From NCBI RefSeq assembly GCF_025821665.1, contig NZ_JACKSJ010000250.1, positions 35,234 to 99,233 on the forward strand: 64,000 bases of DNA, read 5' to 3'. This DNA is from [Mycobacterium] manitobense (GTDB taxonomy: Bacteria > Actinomycetota > Actinomycetes > Mycobacteriales > Mycobacteriaceae). This document shows, one piece after another, positions 51,747 to 60,455 of the stretch (positions are counted from its first letter, which is position 1; each line of letters opens with the position of its first letter). The translations under genes and the position numbers were made by a program. The notes beneath the pieces were generated by a model. It saw nothing but the letters and a program-made list of their open reading frames with translations. It was not told the origin of the DNA and made no database searches.

Positions 51747-53246
51747 TCAGGTCTCCGGATCGTCTTGCAGCAATCGCGGTTTGCGGAGCTTCAGCAGGGG
51801 GCTGATGACGATCAGGGCGGCAATGATCAGCAGGACTGCGCTGATAGGCCGGGTGAAGAACACCGTCGGGTCACCGAGCGACAGCTCGAGGGACTCGCGC
51901 AGTGAGCGTTCCATCAAGGGCCCCAGGACGAGCGTGAGTACCAATGGGGCCAAAGGGATGTCGAGTTGACGCATGGCCAGCCCGACCACACCGGCGCCGA
52001 TCATCACGAATACGTCGAACACTGTGAAGTTGATCGTGTAAGAGCCGACGACGAGGAACAGCAGGATGATCGCCGCCAGAACCGGATACGGAATACGCAG
52101 GATCGAGGTCCACAACTTCACCAACGGCACATTGAGCGCGAGCAGGATCACGTTGCCGATGAACAAGCTGGCGATGATGGTCCATGCAATCGCCGAGTCC
52201 TCGGCGAACAGGGTGGGGCCGGGGGTGAGTCCCTGCTGCAGGAACGCCCCCATGAGGACCGCGATGGTCGGTGAGGCCGGAATTCCCAGCGTGAACAACG
52301 GGATCAGCGCGCCGTTAGCGTGGGCGTTGTTGGCGGTCTCCGGACCGGCGACGCCCTCGACAGCGCCGTGGCCCAGATCATCTCGGTGGTGGGAGAATTT
52401 CTTCTCCGCACCGTAGGCGAGCAGCGACGATACCGAGCCGGTCATACCCGGGATCAGACCGAGGGCAGAACCGATGACAGTTCCCCGGCCGATAGAGGGT
52501 GTACTGCGGCGCCAGTCTTCGCGTGTCGGCATCAGCGACCGGAAGCCGGGTGCTTTCGGCGCGGCGATCTTCGAGCGGCCGGCCATCAGCAACTCGGACA
52601 GGCCGAAAAGGCCGACGACAATCGCGACAAAGCTGACACCATCGAGCAGACGGTCGGCGCCGAAGGTGAAACGCGGGGCGCCAGCGACCGGATCGACCCC
52701 GATCATCGCGATCAACAGCCCGAGCACACCCGAAATGAGCGCTCGAACCATTGACTTACCGGACAGCGCCACCAGCAACGACAGCCCCACCATGACGAGC
52801 GCGAAGAATTCGGGCGGGCCGATTCTCAGGCCGAGGGACCCGAGCGGTTTGGCCGCGATGACCAGAAGGACGGTTGCGGCTGTTCCTCCGACGAAGGAGC
52901 CGACGGCCGCAATGGTGAGTGCAGAACCAGCGCGGCCCTGCTTCGTCATCTCATAGCCGTCGAGCGTGGTGATGGCTGATGCCGCTTCACCGGGTGTATT
53001 CAGGAGCACGCTGGTGATCGTTCCGCCGTATGTGGTGCCGTAGAAGATGGCAGCGAGCATGATGATCGCGCTCGCCGGATCAAGGTTCATGGTCAGTGGG
53101 ATCAGCAGGGCGACTCCGGCGACAGGCCCGATCCCCGGCAGGACCCCGATGAGGGTGCCCAGTAGGCATCCAATCAGGGCGAACGCGAGGTTCTCCCACG
53201 TCAGCGCAGCGGCGAAGCCGTTCGCCAGTTCATAGAGGACGTCCAT
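51747..53246 (-). CDS. tripartite tricarboxylate transporter large permease TctA
   Basis: A 499-aa, about eleven-helix TctA. Typical segments: GCLLGTLIGVLPGIGPVAGV, the ATNIM-like GTTYGGTITSVLLNTPGEAA, GSALGLIPGMTGSVSSLLAY with GAEKKFSH, and ANAHANGALIPLFTLGIPAS P. The Pro/Gly-rich loops bind substrate. It works with TctB and TctC, driven by ion gradient. It follows TctB directly (the stop and start are adjacent). Confidence 0.93.
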   Translation of the reverse strand: MDVLYELANGFAAALTWENLAFALIGCLLGTLIGVLPGIGPVAGVALLIPLTMNLDPASAIIMLAAIFYGTTYGGTITSVLLNTPGEAASAITTLDGYEMTKQGRAGSALTIAAVGSFVGGTAATVLLVIAAKPLGSLGLRIGPPEFFALVMVGLSLLVALSGKSMVRALISGVLGLLIAMIGVDPVAGAPRFTFGADRLLDGVSFVAIVVGLFGLSELLMAGRSKIAAPKAPGFRSLMPTREDWRRSTPSIGRGTVIGSALGLIPGMTGSVSSLLAYGAEKKFSHHRDDLGHGAVEGVAGPETANNAHANGALIPLFTLGIPASPTIAVLMGAFLQQGLTPGPTLFAEDSAIAWTIIASLFIGNVILLALNVPLVKLWTSILRIPYPVLAAIILLFLVVGSYTINFTVFDVFVMIGAGVVGLAMRQLDIPLAPLVLTLVLGPLMERSLRESLELSLGDPTVFFTRPISAVLLIIAALIVISPLLKLRKPRLLQDDPET

Positions 53247-53786
53247 CTACAGCCCCAATCCCGACAAGAACGGCAGTGAGGACAGCGGTAGTTGCACGGC
53301 CAGAACCCGGTCGAACAGCACGAAGACCCCGATACTGCCGACAAGGGCTACCGACGCGGCCACCCACCATTTCTGGCGGCCGAGAAACATGAGCTCGGCG
53401 AAGAGAAATACCGCCATCGAGATCTGGAAACCAATCAGTTCCATCACGGCCGCCAGCACGATCAAGCCGCCGACGACGCCGAGAATGTAGGGGCGGTCCA
53501 ATGGCTCGGCCGGACCGTCGTCGTCCCAGGATTTGGTAGCCCGGCGGCGGTCCAGAACCGTCTGAACCAGCCAGGCTGCCGCGAGCCCGACGAGAGCGAC
53601 GCCAAGGATCAGAGGGAGAAGACCCGGGCCGGGACCAAGTTTCGTCCATAGGCCCAGCGATCTGGATTCGACAGCCACGTAGAGGCCCACCGCGATCAGG
53701 ACGAGCTGAGCAGCGAGCACCAGAACACGCTGAGCCACGGGCGAAGGGGTGTCCGGCGGCTGCGCTTGAGCATCGGGATATGTCAC
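53247..53786 (-). CDS. tripartite tricarboxylate transporter small permease TctB
   Basis: A 179-aa protein with four hydrophobic helices (VLVLAAQLVLIAVGLYVAVE, GLLPLILGVALVGLAAAWL, YILGVVGGLIVLAAVMELIG, VAASVALVGSIGVFVLFDRV) and the conserved VFDRVLAVQLPLSSLPFLSG ending of TctB. It is the small subunit of the transporter. The GTG start at 53786 stands next to the operator cluster and could be leaderless or nearly so. Confidence 0.86.
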   Translation of the reverse strand: MTYPDAQAQPPDTPSPVAQRVLVLAAQLVLIAVGLYVAVESRSLGLWTKLGPGPGLLPLILGVALVGLAAAWLVQTVLDRRRATKSWDDDGPAEPLDRPYILGVVGGLIVLAAVMELIGFQISMAVFLFAELMFLGRQKWWVAASVALVGSIGVFVLFDRVLAVQLPLSSLPFLSGLGL

Positions 53787-53799
53787 CGTTGATACCGTT

Positions 53800-53825
53800 C
53801 TATCATTGTGTGATAGCTCCTATCA
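53800..53825. promoter_or_regulatory. operator cluster CTATCA-N5-TGATAG-N3-CTATCA upstream of tctB
   Basis: Three alternating half-sites form two inverted repeats sharing the central TGATAG: CTATCA (53800-53805), TGATAG (53811-53816), CTATCA (53820-53825). They lie 14-39 nt upstream of the tctB start, over the expected promoter. The IclR regulator encoded at 54027-54788 is the obvious candidate to bind. The remaining 200 nt up to the IclR stop show nothing else. Confidence 0.6.
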
Positions 53826-54026
53826 CTTGATGCAGTAATGGTGGTCACACCTGGCCGTCGATGTCAACCCCGAACGGAATTCCCACGTGCTTGTCCCCGT
53901 GGACACTTGTGAACGTCCCGGGGCTCTGCTCAGCGCACGTCGGTGCGCGGTGTTGAACGCGCACACGTCGATTGAAAGCCGCGACGGTGGCTTGGCAGGC
54001 GAGCCGTGATGTGCGAGGAGGCGGAT

Positions 54027-54788
54027 CTATCCGGTCACAGGCAAGCGGGCGCCCAGCGCCGTTGCCGCGCGGCGAACCTCGTTGATCACGCGCGCGACGT
54101 GCGGCTCGGTCATCTCGTCCGCGGGACCAGTGATTCCCAACACGGCCACCAACGTCCCGCTTGGCGATCGGACCGGGGCCGCGACCGACGCGATCCCGTA
54201 ACTACGCTCGCTGACCGAGTAGGCGTGTCCATCGTCACGGATCCTGTCCAGTTCGGCGAGAAGGTCCGACTTGGTCGTAGCTGCGCCCGAAGCCAGAGGA
54301 ATGGGCTCGCGAGGGACGATCTGATCGACCTCTTCGACATCGAGTTCGGCGAGAAATATCTTGCCGGCCCCCCCGAGGTGCAGAGGAAGCCGTTCACCAA
54401 CAGGCAGCACGTAGCTCAGTGGATTCGCGCTCTCCACCCGGGCCACCAGAACGCGCGAATTCTCCACTCGCACATAGAGCGATGCCGTAAAACCGGTGAT
54501 TGCGGCCAACTGCTGCAGCGTAGTCTGCGCCAGGAGGCTCAACGGGTTAGTCACCATGAATGCGTGTGCCACGGCCAGCGCCGCAGGGCCGGCAGTGTAT
54601 GTGTCGCCGGTCCGGGCGACGTAGCCGCGGGAAAGCAAGACGTTGAGGATGCGCTGACCGGTCGCAACGTGAAGACCGCTGAGACGCGCGACTTCGCTGA
54701 GACGCAACGGTTGCTTCGCAACCTGCAGCACAGTCAGCACGTCGAAAGCGCGATCCAAGGACCGCATGTTGCCATTCGGCGCAGCCAT
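54027..54788 (-). CDS. IclR family transcriptional regulator
   Basis: A 253-aa IclR-type regulator. The winged helix has MRSLDRAFDVLTVLQVAKQP, LRLSEVARLSGLHVATGQRI LNVLLSRGYV; the C-terminal effector domain has LLAQTTLQQLAAITGFTASL YVRVENSRVLVARVES and SYGIASVAAPVRSPSGTLVA. It likely senses the TctC substrate or a breakdown product and controls the operon to its left. ATG 54788 has GAGGAG 4 nt upstream; the ATG at 54824 is less favoured. Its upstream region has AAAC-N-GTTT and TGAT-N7-ATCA repeats. Confidence 0.88.
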   Translation of the reverse strand: MAAPNGNMRSLDRAFDVLTVLQVAKQPLRLSEVARLSGLHVATGQRILNVLLSRGYVARTGDTYTAGPAALAVAHAFMVTNPLSLLAQTTLQQLAAITGFTASLYVRVENSRVLVARVESANPLSYVLPVGERLPLHLGGAGKIFLAELDVEEVDQIVPREPIPLASGAATTKSDLLAELDRIRDDGHAYSVSERSYGIASVAAPVRSPSGTLVAVLGITGPADEMTEPHVARVINEVRRAATALGARLPVTG

Positions 54789-54824
54789 CTCGCTCCTCAA
54801 ACCGTTTGTGATTGCATTTATCAT

Positions 54825-55053
54825 CCTACGAGATGCGAAGGTGAGCGAGCGGGCCTAGTCGCCGCCAACGAACAGCGCACGGCCAACGCTTCACGTGCGG
54901 AAAGCGTGATGTGTGCGGATTCTGGTGCTGTTCAGTCCCACCGCGGCAATCGCGACGCAGGATGAGTGACCATGGATTCGCGAATCCCTCCCGCTTTCAG
55001 CTTCTTCCAGAGATCGTTGACGGTGACGGGTGCTCAAGACCCCACATCGCAAT
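54825..55053. other. 229-nt gap between IclR and att copy B, no gene seen
   Basis: Contains the IclR promoter region at its left end and no recognisable coding or RNA feature on either strand. The right end runs into att copy B. Confidence 0.4.
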
Positions 55054-55104
55054 TGATCTCCGGGGGCCGCTTCAACTGGTAGCGGGGACAGGATTCGAAC
55101 CTGC
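55054..55104. repeat. att-like copy B: 51-bp degenerate copy of the initiator tRNA 3' end
   Basis: This 51-bp block matches copy A (48902-48952) and the tRNA locus (60937-60987) with a single mismatch: T to C in the terminator arm. It keeps half the terminator, the CCA end, acceptor 3' strand and T-arm. After it, GGGATATGA is shared with copy A rather than with the intact tRNA (GGGTTATGA). Its position, about 6.15 kb from A and 5.88 kb from the tRNA copy, divides the island in two. Confidence 0.8.
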
Positions 55105-55141
55105 TAAGGGATATGAGCCGGGCGCCAGGGCTCGTCACGTC

Positions 55142-55330
55142 TCATGAGCCCAGTTCATGGCACGTTCGCTGTCGTGGACATTCCACTAGGTCCCAACCGC
55201 TCGGGTCGGAGGGGAATTCGACGGTCAGGTATGCGTGCAGGGTGTCGCCCTCGTTGCGGAACTGGTGCCGGACGCCTCCGACGACGTGGCCGTCGAGTAC
55301 TGCGCGGCCGGCGACGACCTCTTGCCGGCG
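55142..55330 (-). pseudogene. C-terminal protein fragment (no start)
   Basis: A minus-strand frame reading RQEVVAGRAVLDGHVVGGVR then HQFRNEGDTLHAYLTVEFPS and PSGWDLVECPRQRTCHELGS, ending in TGA at 55142-55144. It looks like real protein sequence, perhaps the last strands of a cupin-like or small beta-barrel protein, but has no start codon or N-terminal part. It lies just inside att copy B, where gene fragments are expected after repeated integration and loss. Confidence 0.4.
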
Positions 55331-55486
55331 CGGATCGCCATTATCGGACGGCCGCTGTTCTACTCAGAAACCGGACGCTCGGAGGACATCCTCGCCAGCT
55401 CTACACCCACGCGACCAACAGCTGAAGCCCTAGCTGTCAACTCGATACGTCGTCGACCAGCCCGAGTGGCCAAACCTGATCACTGC

Positions 55487-56278
55487 CTACTTGAACGGGT
55501 TGAAGGTGCGACCCAGGACGTATTGAAGCCGCTGCGGGATAGGGCGCATCGCTGCAGCGGTCAGCTTGTTGACAGTGCCCGGCACGCAGACGGGGTTGCC
55601 TTTGGTGACGGCGGCCCATCCCTCCCGAACCACTGGTTCGGGCTGTTGCCACAGGAAATTCGGGAGTCGGTCGGCGGCATCGCGGGTTCCCATGACGTCG
55701 TGGAACTCGCTATGGGTGAAGCCGGGGCACAGCGCGGTGACGTGGATACCGTGGGGTTTGAGTTCCATGTCCAGCGACTGGGAGACGTCGAGCACGTAGG
55801 ACTTGATGCCGGTGTAGAGCAAGCCTCCGCCCGGCGGACTCAACGCGGCCAGTGAGGACATATTGACGATGCGTCCCCACCGGCGTTCCTTCATGCCGGG
55901 AATGACGCGGTGGATCAGTTCGGTCGGGGCGGTCACCATGAGTTGTATCTCGCCGGCCACCGACTCCCACGGGGTCTTGGAGAACGTCGTGCTCGACGAC
56001 AAGCCGGCGTTGTTGATGAGTACGTCAATGCGCAATCCGACCTGGCCGGCGTGATCGATGATGGCAGCCGGCGCGGCGGGGTCGGTGAGGTCGGCGGCGA
56101 AGACCTCGCACCGCACGCCGTGCGCCTGGCGGAGGTCCGCAGCCAGTTCTTCGAGACGCTCGGCGCGGCGGGCGACGAGCAACACGTCGTGTCCCTCGGC
56201 GGCGAGGTGGCGGGCGAAGACGGCTCCGATACCAGCGGAGGCACCGGTGATCAGGGCGGCTCGTCGACTTGTCGACAT
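55487..56278 (-). CDS. short-chain dehydrogenase/reductase (SDR)
   Basis: A 263-aa classical-type SDR: cofactor motif ALITGASAGIGAVFARHLAA, NNAG in VLINNAGLSSSTTFSKTP, catalytic Ser in RIVNMSSLAALSPPGGG and YxxxK in LLYTGIKSYVLDVS. The long C-terminus (CPGFTHSEFH to LGRTFNPF) resembles mycobacterial SDRs of lipid or steroid metabolism. The start ATG 56278 has GAGAGGAA upstream; ATG 56299 is an alternative. It is leftward, with a 214-nt gap to the hydrolase gene. Confidence 0.87.
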   Translation of the reverse strand: MSTSRRAALITGASAGIGAVFARHLAAEGHDVLLVARRAERLEELAADLRQAHGVRCEVFAADLTDPAAPAAIIDHAGQVGLRIDVLINNAGLSSSTTFSKTPWESVAGEIQLMVTAPTELIHRVIPGMKERRWGRIVNMSSLAALSPPGGGLLYTGIKSYVLDVSQSLDMELKPHGIHVTALCPGFTHSEFHDVMGTRDAADRLPNFLWQQPEPVVREGWAAVTKGNPVCVPGTVNKLTAAAMRPIPQRLQYVLGRTFNPFK

Positions 56279-56492
56279 CGGAAGTTCCTCTCTCGTCATA
56301 CTAGGGTCGTTCGCTTTCGTGGATGGAGACGCGCAGTGCGAGTTTCACGCAGCGGCCTACCGGGCTCGGCGAGCGTCGTCGTTGGCTACGTCGAAGGTCT
56401 CGTGACCATGTCGGCCAATTCTGCGAAACCCGCCCCGACCACCAGGCGATGAACGGCAGCCAGGCGGGTCGGGGCCGTCGACGGCGGTGTGA

Positions 56493-57425
56493 TCAACGGG
56501 GTTCACCTCCGATGTGACGGTTCAGGAACGCGATCTGATCGGTCACGACCTGCTCGAAATGCGGCTCCAGATACGGCTCGAAATGCGTGATGTCGTAGGA
56601 CCGCACCTCCCCCTTCGGGATCCGTGCCACGATCTTCCGCGCCTTCGCGTACGGCGTGACGTCGTCCTTCGTGGCGAGTTGAACCAACGTGGGCACGGTG
56701 ATCTTGGCGGCGCGTCGACCGGGTGAATACATCGGCACGCGCAGGGCGATTCGGGCGGCGACGTCGTTTTCGGCCTCGAGTTGCGCGCGCAGGTGCTCAG
56801 CCGCCTCGCCCCCAGCCATCTCCTCGACGAGTTCATAAGCGCCGGGTGAAGTCATCATCGCGAACTCGCCGGGCCTGCCGATGGACGTGACTCGATACGG
56901 TTCGCGCCCGAGCCACGCGCCCACCTGATCGCGCAGGCCTGCGGCGATGAGACGCGCGACCAACTTCGGGGATTGAGAGAACGCTGAAGCCGGTCCGGAG
57001 ACATGGGGCACCTGGACGATGGCGGCCGCGAAACTCCGGTCGCGGGCGGCCAATGTGAGAACGTGGCCACCGCCGAAAGAAGAACCCCACCCCACCACCC
57101 GAGTGGTGTCCACGTCGTCCAAACTACGGGCGTAAGCGACGGCGGCCCGCCAGTCCGCCTGCTGTTTGGCGATGTCCAGAACGCGGCGGGGCTGTCCCTC
57201 GCTGGCACCCCAGTGCCGGTAATCGAACACCAGAGCGGCGTAGCCCGCCTGAGCAAAACGCACGGCGTAGGCGTCCAGGCGCAGTTCGCGGAACGCGGCA
57301 AATCCGTGTGCCAACACCACAATGGGCGGATTCTCGACGCCGTCGGGCCGGTACAGCCACGCCGCGCACGACGTGCCCCCAGAGGAGAACGTGACGTCGG
57401 TCCGGACGTAGGTGTGCTCAGTCAT
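56493..57425 (-). CDS. alpha/beta hydrolase (acyl-ester or peptidase-like)
   Basis: A 310-aa alpha/beta hydrolase: oxyanion HGF in PIVVLAHGFAAFREL, FDYRHWGASEGQPR, nucleophile elbow GWGSSFGGGHVL, acid region LVQLATKDDVTPYAKA and C-terminal YDITHFEPYLEP with the catalytic His. The lid and FRELRLDAYAVRFAQAGYA are typical of the dienelactone hydrolase/X-Pro peptidase-like group in actinobacteria. ATG 57425 follows CAGGGAGAG. It is divergent from a TetR gene with a palindromic operator between. Confidence 0.86.
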   Translation of the reverse strand: MTEHTYVRTDVTFSSGGTSCAAWLYRPDGVENPPIVVLAHGFAAFRELRLDAYAVRFAQAGYAALVFDYRHWGASEGQPRRVLDIAKQQADWRAAVAYARSLDDVDTTRVVGWGSSFGGGHVLTLAARDRSFAAAIVQVPHVSGPASAFSQSPKLVARLIAAGLRDQVGAWLGREPYRVTSIGRPGEFAMMTSPGAYELVEEMAGGEAAEHLRAQLEAENDVAARIALRVPMYSPGRRAAKITVPTLVQLATKDDVTPYAKARKIVARIPKGEVRSYDITHFEPYLEPHFEQVVTDQIAFLNRHIGGEPR

Positions 57426-57448
57426 GTCTCTCCCTGTGGTGCGCAATC

Positions 57449-57469
57449 TTCTTGATTGTCGTTCAAGAA
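57449..57469. promoter_or_regulatory. operator TTCTTGA-N7-TCAAGAA
   Basis: A perfect 7-bp inverted repeat with a 7-nt spacer lies in the 94-nt divergent region between the hydrolase and tetR starts, where one repressor could silence both promoters. A further half-site TCTTGA occurs at 57481-57486. The neighbouring TetR is the probable ligand-controlled repressor. Confidence 0.62.
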
Positions 57470-57519
57470 GGTTAGCAGTATCTTGAACAGCAATCAACAC
57501 ACTGATCTAAGCTGACCGC

Positions 57520-58098
57520 ATGCCGCGAAATCGACGACCACGGGCATCCGAAGAGAAACGTGCCGAAATCGTCGCAGCGGCGCGAAAGCTGTTCGTCGAC
57601 GCGGGGTATGACGCCACGTCGATGAGCCGTCTCGCCGCAGCGGCCGGCGTCGCTGCTAACACCGTGTACTGGTATTTCGGCGATAAAGACGACGTGCTCA
57701 TCGCGGTGCTCGACGATGTGATGACCGACGTGTGGTCACAGTACGAAGCGGTGGCCAACGAGTCGATTTCCGCGCGACTTTTCTGGGTGGTGCGCCAGCT
57801 GCAGCAGATGAGCCGGCTAGTGAGCGCCGTGCACGCCCGAGCCGAACGTTCATCGACAGTTGCCCAGTGGCACAACAACTTTCACCTGCTCACCGGGAGC
57901 ATCTATCGATGGGAACTGCAGAGCGCTGGTGCCCCCGAAGCGGTCCTCGACGCCGAAGTCATGATCGGCGTGTTCACCATCGAAGGCTTGCTGATGCATC
58001 CCCTCGGGGAGGAACAGGAGCGTGCGATCTGCGACACCCTTGCCGCGCGCTGGTTCACAGCACCGCCGCAACAGATCGATCCCGAATCGTTGTCGTAG
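57520..58098 (+). CDS. TetR family regulator
   Basis: A 192-aa TetR protein with ASEEKRAEIVAAARKLFVDA, GYDATSMSRLAAAAGVAANT VYWYFGDKDDVLIAV as helix-turn-helix. The rest is a helical ligand domain. It is divergent from the hydrolase and most likely controls it through the operator at 57449. After its stop a 148-nt gap with no gene precedes the ethA end. Confidence 0.87.
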   Translation: MPRNRRPRASEEKRAEIVAAARKLFVDAGYDATSMSRLAAAAGVAANTVYWYFGDKDDVLIAVLDDVMTDVWSQYEAVANESISARLFWVVRQLQQMSRLVSAVHARAERSSTVAQWHNNFHLLTGSIYRWELQSAGAPEAVLDAEVMIGVFTIEGLLMHPLGEEQERAICDTLAARWFTAPPQQIDPESLS

Positions 58099-58246
58099 CA
58101 CACGCCGCCTGAGTCTCACGACAGATCGAACGAGCGACTTCTCGACAATTCCCATATCCAATTTCTGCCCTTTGTCGTGCCCTGTCGCAGAACCCACACC
58201 GCCCCACATGGGTTTGTTACGGGTTCGCTTCTGGTTGGCGGGAAAA

Positions 58247-59716
58247 CTAAACCGTCACAGGTGCGCGCTGCCGGGAGAATTGCAGTGCGTCGTCGTCGAT
58301 CTTGCCGTCGCGGATGACCCGCAGGTCGACGAAGTAATTCTGCTTGAGCCGCCACGGTGCCTTGGAACCGGACTTCGGGATCCGGTCGGTCGCCCGTTTG
58401 ATGTAGCCCGAGGTGAGGTCCAAGAAGGGCCGGCGCTCGACGTCGCTGCCGGGCTGGCGCGGCTCGACGGTGGTCAAGCCGTTGTCCTCCATGTAGTTCA
58501 GCAGGCGGCTGACGTACTCGGAGGTGAGGTCGGCCTTGAGCGTCCAGGACGCATTGGTGTAGCCGAACGTGAAGGCCATGTTCGGGACACCGGAAAGCAT
58601 CATGCCCTTGAAAGCCACGGTGTCAGCGACATCGATAGGCGCACCGTTGCGTTGCAGCTGGGCGCCGCCGAAGAATCGCACGTTCAGCCCCGTGGCGGTG
58701 ACGATGATGTCGGCCTCGAGCGTCTCGCCGGACGTCAGCAAGATCCCCTCGGGGGTGAACCGGTCGATCGTGTCGGTGACGACGTCAGCTCTGCCCGTAC
58801 GGATCACCGTGAAGATATCGCCGTTGGGTGCCAGGCACACCCGCTGGTCCCAGGGCTTGTAATCAGGCGCGAAGTGCTTGTCGTAGTCGAAGCCCTCGGG
58901 CAGGCGGCGCTCGGCCATCGAGCGCAACGTTCTGCGAAAGACACCGGGCAGCATGCGAGCGATCTGATATTGCGCGGTGGCGGTCAGGATGGCCTTCCAC
59001 CGCACCGCCGTGTAGGCGGCCTTCTGCGGCAGCAGCCTGAATGCCCGCGCCGCGAAGGGATCCTTGTCGGACAGCGAGCCGATATAGGTCGGGGTGCGTT
59101 GCAGCATGGTGACGTGGCCAGCGCCATCGTCCGTCAGCGCGGGGACCAAAGTGATTGCGGTGGCACCGCTGCCGATCACAACGACCTTCTTGCCCTGGTA
59201 GTCGAGATCCTCCGGCCAGTGCTGCGGATGCACGATCGTCCCGGCGAAATCGTCGGCGCCGGCGAACTCCGGCGAGAAACCCTCGTCGTAGTCGTAGTAG
59301 CCACTGCACGCCCAGAGGAAGCCGGCGTGAACGATTGCCTGCTCGCCGCCGCGGTCGACGGTGATCTCCCAGACGCCGTCCTCGTCGGACCAGTTCGCCG
59401 ACACCACCTTCTGGCCGTAGCGGATGTGCTTATCGATGCCGTTCTCGGATGCTGCCTCGTCGAGGTAGTTCCAAATCGAAGGACCACTGGCGATCATCTG
59501 GTCGGTCGCCCACGGCTTGAAGTGGAAGCCCAGGGTGTACATGTCCGAATCCGACCGGATACCGGGGTATTTGAACAGGTCCCAGGTGCCTCCTAGCTTC
59601 TCGCGGCGCTCGAGGATGGCGTAGCTCTTGCCGGGGGCTTGCTGCTGTAGGTGCCATGCGGCACTGATGCCGGAGATCCCGGCACCCACGATCACTACGT
59701 CGACAAAATCGGTCAT
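58247..59716 (-). CDS. ethA: EthA-type Baeyer-Villiger / flavin monooxygenase
   Basis: A 489-aa flavoprotein with the same length as M. tuberculosis EthA and matching order of motifs: VVIVGAGISGISAAWHLQQQ (FAD), TWDLFKYPGIRSDSDMYTLG, FAGTIVHPQHWPEDLDY (Baeyer-Villiger fingerprint FxGxxxHxxxW), VVVIGSGATAITLVPALTDD (NADPH) and IIVTATGLNV. EthA oxidises ketones and thioamides; in M. tuberculosis it activates the prodrug ethionamide. The pairing with a divergent EthR-like TetR confirms the assignment. It is codon- and GC-wise like its neighbours. Confidence 0.93.
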   Translation of the reverse strand: MTDFVDVVIVGAGISGISAAWHLQQQAPGKSYAILERREKLGGTWDLFKYPGIRSDSDMYTLGFHFKPWATDQMIASGPSIWNYLDEAASENGIDKHIRYGQKVVSANWSDEDGVWEITVDRGGEQAIVHAGFLWACSGYYDYDEGFSPEFAGADDFAGTIVHPQHWPEDLDYQGKKVVVIGSGATAITLVPALTDDGAGHVTMLQRTPTYIGSLSDKDPFAARAFRLLPQKAAYTAVRWKAILTATAQYQIARMLPGVFRRTLRSMAERRLPEGFDYDKHFAPDYKPWDQRVCLAPNGDIFTVIRTGRADVVTDTIDRFTPEGILLTSGETLEADIIVTATGLNVRFFGGAQLQRNGAPIDVADTVAFKGMMLSGVPNMAFTFGYTNASWTLKADLTSEYVSRLLNYMEDNGLTTVEPRQPGSDVERRPFLDLTSGYIKRATDRIPKSGSKAPWRLKQNYFVDLRVIRDGKIDDDALQFSRQRAPVTV

Positions 59717-59792
59717 GATGTAAAGCTATCAACAGTGCGTCGAAAAGGTCAACACCGTGTTGAGAAACTCGACACCATGTAAAGTCGGCTGC
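59717..59792. promoter_or_regulatory. ethA-ethR intergenic region with operator TCAACAC-C-GTGTTGA
   Basis: The 76-nt divergent region holds a perfect inverted repeat TCAACAC-C-GTGTTGA (59749-59763) and further GTCGA/TCAAC words either side. In M. tuberculosis several EthR dimers cover a comparable repeated region between the two genes, and this is very likely the equivalent. The sequence is not identical. Confidence 0.65.
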
Positions 59793-60455
59793 GTGACCAC
59801 CGCCGCTACGGCCCGCGTGTCCCGCGGTCGCCGACCGATTCGCCGGTCCGGCGACGAGCGCGAACAGGCCATCCTCACCACCGCCGAGCGCCTGCTCGAC
59901 GAACGAGGCTTCGCCGCAATCTCCGTCGACGAATTGGCCCGCGGGGCCGGGATCTCGCGCCCGACCTTCTACTTCTACTTCCCGTCTAAGGATGCGGTGC
60001 TGCGAACGCTGTGGGCGCAGGTGATTCGCGAGGTCGACACGGCGCTTGAGGTACTGGCCGATACCGCCGACGGTCGCGAAGTCTGGCGGCCCGGCATCAA
60101 GGTCTTCATCGACACCTTCGGCGCGCACCGGGGCGTCACGATGGCCGCATTCAGCTCCGACAACCCCGAGGTTCGTCAGATGTTCTCGACGTTCATGAGC
60201 AAGTGGATCGACGTCACGGCAACCGCCATCGAGGCCGAACGCAAATGCGGCGCCGCACCGGTCACTCTCCCTGCACACGACATCGCCACCGCACTCAACT
60301 TGATGAACGAACGCACGCTACTGGCGGCGTTCACCGGCGGGTCGCCCGCCGTTGCAACTGACCAGGTCCTCCAAACGCTGGTCCATATGTGGACGTGTGC
60401 GATCTACGGAGCGCGAACGGACTCGGGGTCAGCCGGAAGGTATGGCCAACCGTAG
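59793..60455 (+). CDS. ethR: EthR-type TetR repressor
   Basis: A 220-aa TetR repressor closely matching EthR: RRSGDEREQAILTTAERLLD, AISVDELARGAGISRPTFYFY FPSKDAVL as helix-turn-helix, KVFIDTFGAHRGVTMAAF, and LPAHDIATALNLMNERTLLA AF near the ligand pocket. It is divergent from ethA and expected to repress it and itself. I chose GTG 59793 (MTTAATARVSRGRR) because this starts like EthR; an upstream frame from 59757 runs into the operator. Confidence 0.92.
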   Translation: MTTAATARVSRGRRPIRRSGDEREQAILTTAERLLDERGFAAISVDELARGAGISRPTFYFYFPSKDAVLRTLWAQVIREVDTALEVLADTADGREVWRPGIKVFIDTFGAHRGVTMAAFSSDNPEVRQMFSTFMSKWIDVTATAIEAERKCGAAPVTLPAHDIATALNLMNERTLLAAFTGGSPAVATDQVLQTLVHMWTCAIYGARTDSGSAGRYGQP

